Source of the DNA: Exserohilum rostratum
Taxonomy: Eukaryota > Ascomycota > Dothideomycetes > Pleosporales > Pleosporaceae
Direction of reading: 5' to 3'
Assembly: GCA_026367775.1 (NCBI GenBank)
Contig: CP111154.1
Location: forward strand, 434,001 to 498,000
Length of the DNA stretch: 64,000 bases
In this document: positions 57,339-64,000 of the stretch, in pieces
How positions within the stretch are numbered: the stretch's first letter is position 1
Layout of the letters: each line of letters starts with the position of its first letter
Notes under the pieces: generated by a model
What the model was told of the DNA's origin: nothing
What the model saw: only the letters and a program-made list of their open reading frames with translations
Databases searched by the model: none
Translations under genes and position numbers: made by a program

Positions 57339-58770
57339 CTACTCCAAGACACGCGTTACCAAGCCCGTAGCAACAGTGCGGCCACCCTCACGCATGTTGA
57401 ATCGCTGGCCAGGCTCCAAAACGTGTGGCACGTGAAGCTCACAAACCATCTCAACGTTATCACCAGGCATAACAAGCTTGTCGTGAGCATCTGGGGTACC
57501 TTCTGGCCAGTGCAGCGCGCATGACTCGTCAGCAGTACGGATGAACATTTGTGGCCTGTAGTTCTCGCCGAAGCCCGTGTGGCGGCCACCTTCCTCTTTG
57601 CTCAACACATACATGGAGACGAGGAACTTCTTGTGGGCCTTGACTTGTCCAGGAACAGAAACGACCATGCCACGGCGGACGTCGTCACGCTTGACACCAC
57701 GGAGGAGGAGACCCGAGTTGTCACCGGCGCGAGACTCTTCACACGACTTCTTGAAGGTTTCAATGTCGGTAACCTTGGTCTTGATGGGCGCAGTGCCCTT
57801 GCCAACCAGCTCGACTTCGGCATCGCGCTTCAAGACACCTCGCTCGACACGGCCAGAAACGACGGTACCACGGCCAGCAATGGAGAAGACGTCCTCAACA
57901 GCCATAAGGAAGGGCTTGTCGGTATCACGCTGAGGGGTGGGGATCCATGTGTCGACAGCCTCGAGCAGCTCATCAATACGGTTGACACCAATTTCAGGCT
58001 CACGGCCCTCGATGGCGCAGAGAGCGGAGCCCATGACAATGGGAGTCTCATCGCCCTCGAAGCCATAGCTGCTGAGCAACTCACGCATCTCCATCTCAAC
58101 GAGCTCCAACATCTCCTTGTCCTCGACGGCATCGACCTTGTTGACAAAAACAACAATCTTCTGAACGCCGACCTGGCGAGCAAGCAGCAAGTGCTCACGG
58201 GTCTGGGGCATTTGGCCGTCAGAGGCGGCAACAACGATAATGGCACCATCCATGTTGGCGGCACCCGTGATCATGTTCTTGATATAATCGGCGTGACCAG
58301 GGCAGTCGACGTGGGCATAGTGGCGGTTGTCGGTCTGGTACTCAATGTGGGCTGTCGAGATGGTGATACCACGCTTGCGCTCTTCGGGGGCCTTGTCGAT
58401 GGAGCCATAGTCGAGGTACTTGGCATAGCCCTTCTCTGCTTGTCGCTTGGTGATGGCGGCTGTGAGAGTGGTCTGTGTCGTGTTAGTGCGGCGATATCCA
58501 GGACATTGGCGGGATGCGCTTCACCTTTCCGTGGTCGACGTGACCAATGGTACCTGGGACGGGTCAGCAATGCCATGCAAAAACAAGGCCGGCACTCGTA
58601 CCAATGTTGACGTGAGGCTTGTCTCGTGTAAAAGCAGCATAGTTGCGGACGCCGTTCATCCACCTGCTGGTGCCCTGCGCACCCAGAGCATTCTGCACGG
58701 GCGAGACGCCACGCTGGTACTGGAAGGCTGCGCGCGAGGTGCGCAGGAAGACCTTTGAAAAGCTCGACAT
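57339..58770 (-). CDS. TUF1: Mitochondrial translation elongation factor Tu
   Basis: Three exons: 58770-58602, 58553-58525 (29 nt) and 58472-57339 (about 443 aa). The N-terminus (MSSFSKVFLRTSRAAFQYQR) is a mitochondrial presequence. After splicing the GTPase motifs are complete: G1 GHVDHGKTT, G2 RGITI, G3 DCPGH, G4 NKVD, G5 GSAL, followed by beta-barrel domains 2 and 3 ending GRTVATGLVTRVLE. The second intron falls inside G1, between the Lys and the first Thr codon. EF-Tu delivers aminoacyl-tRNA to the mitochondrial ribosome. The mitochondrial rather than cytosolic (EF-1alpha) identity follows from the bacterial-type sequence and length. The start is the ATG after the CCAAA leader at 58770. 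It is divergent from the hydrolase gene across 417 bp. Confidence 0.96.
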
Positions 58771-59187
58771 TTTGGACCGATCACAGGACGCGGGAGAGGC
58801 AAAGGCAAAGCAATTGGCCCGGATGGCGATGTAGTCAAGGAAGACGGCGAGGCTCAAATCATTTTCTTAGCGCGAGAAGTGCTTACGTTGGGGATCACCC
58901 AATCATGTGAGGGGGAGATCCGAGCTCGCCCAACTTTGAGACGGCGGGACTGCCCAGTGCGGGCAGACGATATTTTCCCCTCTTGCTGCGTGGGAAATTC
59001 GACTTTTGGCTTTCTGGAGAGTTGCCAAGGCCACAGAGCTACATTTCGGTGTGCAAGCAGATCAATTGGCTGTCCACGGCTTCGTCGGCCTTGACCAGTC
59101 GGTTTTGCGGATACCCGAGGCTCACTGAGCGGAAACTGTGAAAGTTGCATCATCATCGCCGCGCGCTCACGTCCCCAACCACCACAC
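58771..59187. promoter_or_regulatory. Shared promoter of two mitochondrial-protein genes
   Basis: This is 417 bp between the ATGs of leftward EF-Tu and rightward 3-hydroxyisobutyryl-CoA hydrolase. Both products are mitochondrial, so a bidirectional promoter is plausible. No TATA box stands out. Confidence 0.45.
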
Positions 59188-60710
59188 ATGTCTCTCCGTA
59201 CGCTGACACGAACGCCGCTGAGCTGCGTCTCGCGGACCCGTGCTGCCACTGCCATGCCATTGCGTGCAAACATCACAAATCCCGCCTGGATGAGCGGCTC
59301 AAGAACGGTACAAGACAACAACGACCCCTCCCGCTCACGACCCGTACCCGTGCTCACACTACACAGTATGCCACGCCAACAGCAGACCTCTTGAAGGCGC
59401 AACAAGACGACGACCCCGACGATGTCATCTTCACAAACAACTACGGCGTGCGCAGCATCGAGCTCAACCGGCCCAAGAAGCTCAACTCGCTCAATGGCTC
59501 CATGGCGCGCAAGATTATTCCCCGGCTGCAGGAGTGGGCAAACTCTGAGCTGGCGGGCGTCGTCGTTATCAAGGGCAACGGTCGCGCCTTCTGTGCGGGC
59601 GGCGATGTCGCAGCGCTGGCGGCGTGGAACAAGCAGGGACCAAAGGGACAGCAGAAGAGCACAGATTACTTTGGCCTGGAATACAAGCTCGACCACCTCA
59701 TTGCCACATACACCAAGCCATATGTTGCCTTTATGGATGGCATCACCATGGGTGGCGGCGTAGGACTGTCGATACACGCACCTTTCCGCATCGCGACCGA
59801 GAACACGCTCTTTGCCATGCCCGAGACGACCATTGGCTTCTTCCCAGACGTCGGCGCTTCTTTCTTCCTCCCACGCATGGAGGGCGCCCTCGGCACATAC
59901 CTTGCCCTCACCTCTGAGCAGCTCAAGGGTGTTGACGCCTTTTACCATGGTGTCGCAACCCACTACATTCACTCGTCTACCCTTCAGCAGCTCGAGGCAC
60001 GTCTCGCCGAACTCCAGTTCCCCGACTACATGAGCCTCAACGAGCGCTTCAAGATTATTAACGCCACAATCGAGGAGTTCAGCACTGGCCTGCCTGCGGA
60101 GCGACCACACATCTCCGGGGAGTTGCGTAGGACGATTGACAGTGTTTTCCACGTTGACCAGCCGGGCATCCACGATATTATGGCGTCGCTCGAGCAAGTC
60201 AAGAAAGAGCACCCCGATGCTGAGATTCAAACGTGGGCAGACAAGACTATCCAAACTATCCATAGCCGCTCGCCCATCTCTGTTGCAGTAGCTCTGCAAC
60301 AAATGCGCATTGGTCGCCAGTGGTCTATTGCACAAACCTTCCAAAGAGAATACACCATTGCTTCTAAATTCATGGCCCACCCTGATTTTGTCGAAGGTGT
60401 AACGGCACGCCTGGTAGAGCGCAAGAAGGAGCGACCTAACTGGAAGCCCAACACTCTTGATGAGGTCAAGAAGAAAGACGTCGACGCTTTCTTCGATGTT
60501 GGTCGTGAACCGCCGCTCCCGCTTATCAGCCAAAACGACTACAAGGACTACCCGCATGCATGGATCGGACTGCCAAAAGAGAGTGAGATTCTCAGGGAGG
60601 CAGCAGGTAAGAAGAGCGAGGAAGTTGTCGCTAAGCTGCTAGAAAAGTACGAGGGCAAGCAGGGTGTCAGGGAGAAGATTGCGGAGGTCCTTGACAGATA
60701 CCAAAAGTAG
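59188..60710 (+). CDS. 3-hydroxyisobutyryl-CoA hydrolase, mitochondrial
   Basis: Two exons, 59188-59307 and 59367-60710, with a 59-nt intron (donor GTACAAG) between codons, encode about 487 aa. Exon 1 is an Arg/Thr-rich mitochondrial presequence (MSLRTLTRTPLSCVSRTRAA). The body is a crotonase fold of the HIBCH class: GVRSIELNRPKKLNSLN, KGNGRAFCAGGDVAAL, MDGITMGGGVGLSIHAPFRI and MPETTIGFFPDVGASFFLPR, which keeps the Glu and Asp used for hydrolysis. The HIBCH C-terminal half follows (VAVALQQMRIG, FQREYTIASKFMAHPDFVEGVTARL). It hydrolyses 3-hydroxyisobutyryl-CoA in valine breakdown in the matrix. A longer upstream frame in phase with exon 2 exists but lacks a good start and the presequence. Confidence 0.95.
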
Positions 60711-61549
60711 AAAACTGTCATTCTGTAATGGCATGTATAAATATCTACCGGGATCACAAATGTGCATACAATGTGCTATACTCAGTGTAACAAAAGGATT
60801 GTAATCATGAAGTTCAAGTTCTCGTGTACAAAAATCTTTTTATGACTGTATTTGCCAGGTCTACACCTTTCACTCCTTGACAATCAAAGGGGATAGTCAC
60901 AAGATGGCATAGTTAGGTTAGCCATCATGTCAGCTCCTTGGAAACTATGCAATGAAATTCAGAAGATAATGCATTCGCTGGAAACTGGGTGTAGAAGTCA
61001 TGGCGTGAATGTGAGCAAGAGTGCGGTCCGATATTCTGACATCTCAAGCTGCGGCTACTGCTGGCCATGCACTCTTGGCTGGTGTCTTGTGACTCATCTT
61101 TACGCTTGAACCGCGTTACTCAGCCTGCTGGAATGGAAGACAAGGATTGACTGTGTTACTTCAACTGCCGCTGTTGTGCCTGTGTAGTGCCGACCCCAGC
61201 TTCTCGTAGCACGTGCGAAATACGGAATACGGGACCTATCTTCCCCGCACTATGGCTTCAACCATCTTCCACTTTAGTACGTGCACTTAGGATGGCAAGT
61301 GCACACACGATAGGACATGACTCTACTGTATATTCTGCGCGGCTTACCTGTTCCAGCCCGCGACCGGTTCCAGGGTCAATCGGTCTCCGATATACGAAGC
61401 ACACCCTGTACCTAGATAAATCTCCGCATCTGATCAGTAATCCAGAAATTCGAACGGCATCCATCACCGGGATCTGGGGCCAGCCATTCAGAAGAACAGG
61501 TACGGAGGTGCCTTTCAAAAGTATTGTCTGCCAAGAATAATCTAACCGA
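60711..61549. other. Intergenic next to repeat block
   Basis: 3' flank of the hydrolase gene, then sequence of ordinary composition with only short frames. The transition to AT-rich repeat DNA begins near 61550. No gene recognised. Confidence 0.45.
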
Positions 61550-61913
61550 AGTGCGGCCGCCTTAGCTAAGGCTTGTCTCTCCCCTCTATATACTTATTAC
61601 CACTTTGTAGCTTAACTATCTTTTAAATATATACAAGAATTCGCTTAATCTAAGCTTAGATCTTAAGTTGCAAGAGATCTCTCTAGCAGTTCTGCTAGAC
61701 TCTAACTGCCTTAGCCCTTAACTACAGAGCTCCTTTCTTTGTAGTCTCTCTCTTTATATAGAACTAGCATAGCTTAATATAGTTATAGTCTAGCAAGTTG
61801 CTACACTAGAGTAGTCTCTTAACGTTATATAGGCAATAGATTACACTCTAATAGTAATAGGCATAGGCAGGTGCCTTATCCTCTATCACGACAGTCTAAG
61901 ATCTGTCTTAGAG
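61550..61913. repeat. AT-rich, probably RIP-mutated repeat fragment
   Basis: TpA- and CTAG-rich sequence immediately left of the LTR, very different from the gene-bearing DNA. TTACACTCT (61841-61849) is inverted relative to AGAGTGTAA (61910-61918) that spans the LTR start. It may be the end of an older, decayed LTR or another transposon into which the LTR element inserted. Confidence 0.4.
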
Positions 61914-62157
61914 TGTAACGGGCTGAACGCCCTTTGGATAGCTCCTCGATGGAATCTCGGTCAAGCAGCAGACGCCGGGTCTTTACAACCCGGCATCTGT
62001 GCGAGGCCTGAGCGGCGCTCAGACGACGCGCTCAGACACTCGGTGCAACCTTTCTCCGACAAGTAAATAAACACCACGCAAGTAGATTCTATAGCTCTCC
62101 ATCGAATACAACCTCTTGTATACCTCGCAATTGCTCCCCAGAGCGCAGCCCCTTACA
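61914..62157 (+). repeat. 5' long terminal repeat of Ty3/gypsy-type element
   Basis: A 244-bp block starts TGTAAC and ends CTTACA, with terminal inverted bases TGTAA/TTACA as in LTRs. It lies immediately upstream of the leader and gag of the element. The sequence after it, TTTTGTATTCGATCCC, occupies the primer-binding-site position. The matching 3' LTR would lie beyond the window, so the boundaries rest on this copy only. Confidence 0.55.
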
Positions 62158-62825
62158 TTTTGTATTCGATCCCAATTAGACATAAGCCTTAGGCGGACTA
62201 TCTTCTAACTAAGTTTTAGAGCGTGTTGTTAGTGCGAGCTAGTAACACAGAGTTAGTGCTGCAATAGGTACGAAAGGCCTTCAGTGCAGCGAGAAGGTAG
62301 ACCGTCGCAAGATAGTACACCTAGGGCAGAGCTTCGCAGGAAGTTCAGCCGTAAGAGACAGTAGGCGATTTAGTCGCCTAGGACCTGTCTAGGAAGTCCT
62401 ACCATGTCTTGGAAAGCCGAGCCGTAGGCGCAACGTCGCGTGATAAACTACCTAAAGGCCACTCAGGCCTAGCGTACAGTTAGCTAGAAGCGGACGTTGT
62501 AGTGAGAAGTCCTATCGATCCTCTATTAGACGGGGTGCAGGCCGTGCGATTACTCTCAATTAGAGACGAGATCCCACAAGCGAGACGGCAAGACGCGAGT
62601 CTTCCTAGGGACGCGACACGACAGCAGCCAAACGCTGTTCAGAATCGGCTAGAAGAGAAGTACGGCCAAAGGTAAGCCCTACTAGTCCTCACCAACAAGG
62701 AGTAGGCCGCAGTCAAGGACTGCGCGAGTAGATCGAAGGACGATCAGAAGCCCTACACATCGGCAGGCAAAGACAAGAGACGTCTAAAGACGAATTAGAC
62801 AATAGAGGCTAACGCTCCTAACTTA

Positions 62826-64000
62826 AACGTTAGAGAGCTAGCGGCTTACGCCACCACTAAGAGCTAGGCAGGAGTCCCAGACGAAGAGATCCTGCGTGAG
62901 ATCACGCAGATGCTGAGAGAGGACGGATAGAAGGAAGTAGCGATTGGGCCAACGATCGAAGCAGTCGTTAAGCGATCATCAGTCGTAGGGGGGAAGGGCT
63001 CACCAAGGCAGGGGGGCTCACCGAAAGCTAATCAGAACGCCGTGGCCCAAGTAATGGAGCAGATGATGCAGCTGCTCAGCCCAATGGCCAGTCGCCTAGA
63101 GGCACTTAAGAGGAACCAAGCCGAAGGACGTTCGGAGTCATCCCTAAGAGTCGACACTCCTCCACTATTAGTGACAGCAGTCAAGCCAGCGGCACGCAAG
63201 AACAAGTTCCCACACCTAGAGCCTTTTAATAGGGATAGAGCAAAGTACGTAGTTTTCAAGTACAAGACTTAAGCCAAGCTCTAACACAAGTACGAGGGAG
63301 TATCAAATATCGCTTAAATTAAGTATGTCGTTAGCAGGTGCATAGGCAAAGTAGCAAACGTTCTCTTGCCTTAGGCAATGCAAAACCAGAGCAGGAGCAG
63401 CATTAAAGACCTCTAGAGGTTCGCAGATTAACAGTTCAACAATCCACACTAGAAGTCAAAGGCACTCGATAAGCTCTCAACTCTTAAGCAAGGCAAGCTC
63501 TCAGTAAGAGACTATTACATAGAGTTTAACCGACTTAAGATCCAGTTAGGCGAGCAGTTCGGCGAAGCGGCTAAAAAGAGCATATTCTTAAAGGGCCTTC
63601 ACACTAAACTGCAGGAAGCGCTTACTACAATTAACAAGGACCTATCGTACAAGCAGCTAGTTAATAAAGCGGTAAGGACGTCCGATAACCTCTACCAGGT
63701 AGGTCTCGTTAAACTGCGCACAACGAGCTCCCAAGTAGTAGATCGCCCTACTACGACAACTACTTAACACGAAGCTAGTCCAGACGTTATAGACTGGGAG
63801 CCTTCAAAGGTTAATCAGGCGCGAGAGGCTAGAGGCAAGCCACGACGACCTCCGCCCAACTGCTATCGCTGCGGAGAGCGAGGTCATATCGCGAAATACT
63901 GTCGAAACGCCACCTAGGTCAAGAAGGCAAGGCCCGCGCCAAGCAACGTTGGACATAAGCTGCAGAAGGAAGTCAATTAGGTGCCGAGTAGCGAGTCGGA
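62826..64000 (+). pseudogene. gag pseudogene with CCHC zinc knuckle
   Basis: One reading frame (starting at positions divisible by three) is kept from 62826 to the edge. It encodes MEQMMQLLSPMASRLEALK-like and capsid-like segments (LSVRDYYIEFNRLKIQLGEQ, KSIFLKGLHTKLQEAL) and a perfect CCHC knuckle, CYRCGERGHIAKYC, at 63861-63902. Stop codons interrupt it at 63270 and at least nine further points (for example within 63411-63460). The product would be nonfunctional. Only gag is present; protease and polymerase regions would follow beyond the window. Confidence 0.75.

Larger units (their letters stand above)
61914..64000 (+). mobile_element. RIP-degraded Ty3/gypsy-type LTR retrotransposon, 5' part
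   Basis: The layout is LTR (61914-62157), leader (62158 to about 62825) and gag (to the window edge). Mutations in gag are nonsense changes without frameshifts: at least ten TAA/TAG codons at places where CAA, CAG or TGG would be expected. That is the pattern of repeat-induced point mutation (C-to-T at CpA on both strands). The zinc knuckle points to an LTR retrotransposon gag; assignment to Ty3/gypsy rather than copia is by the gag-like capsid context, since pol is not in view. Confidence 0.72.

Noticed and set aside
58854..60557. 567-codon open frame on the minus strand across the hydrolase gene
   Set aside because: It is antisense to a clearly recognised 3-hydroxyisobutyryl-CoA hydrolase. 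Codon bias of the sense gene explains the open antisense frame; it has no recognisable domain.

Overview
This window is nuclear DNA of a filamentous ascomycete, most likely a Dothideomycete of the Pleosporales type. That placement is an inference from gene style. The genes have short GT-AG introns (mostly 48-160 nt) with CTAAC/CTGAC-like branch sites. The protein set is fungal: three C6 (Zn2Cys6) regulators, an alpha-arrestin, Rad5 and mitochondrial EF-Tu. The right end carries a Ty3/gypsy-type element whose reading frame is broken only by nonsense codons, as repeat-induced point mutation (RIP) leaves it. I assigned introns by eye from splice sites and checked that every junction keeps the reading frame.

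1-31 kb is mainly housekeeping and surface genes. In order: an unrecognised Cys-rich protein running off the left edge (-); an Mpv17/PMP22 membrane protein (+); a SprT-like/BTB-like protein with an altered metalloprotease motif (+); an F-box/2EXR-like protein (+); an LDB19/Art1-type arrestin (-); ribosomal protein L22 (-); a mitochondrial squalene/phytoene-synthase-fold complex I assembly factor (-) divergent from RAD5 (+); a 9-exon repeat-rich wall protein (-); and a membrane-anchored aspartic-protease-like protein (+). Long gene-poor, microsatellite-rich stretches separate some of these (8.1-10.6, 12.0-15.8 and 31.0-33.5 kb).

33-54 kb looks like an accessory metabolic neighbourhood: C6 regulator (-), C6 regulator (+), 14-TM-type MFS exporter (-), cytochrome P450 (-), secreted FAD-linked oxidase (+), DUF1772/anthrone-oxygenase-like membrane protein (-), short-chain dehydrogenase (+) and a third C6 regulator (-). 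No polyketide synthase, NRPS or terpene synthase is visible, so this is either a backbone-less mini-cluster, one arm of a dispersed cluster, or chance clustering.

54-61.5 kb holds a gene-poor stretch with a coding-like relic, then a divergent mitochondrial pair: EF-Tu (-) and 3-hydroxyisobutyryl-CoA hydrolase (+). From about 61.55 kb to the end lies repeat DNA: a 244-bp LTR bounded by TGTAA/TTACA, a leader, and a nonsense-riddled gag with a CCHC zinc knuckle, cut by the window edge.
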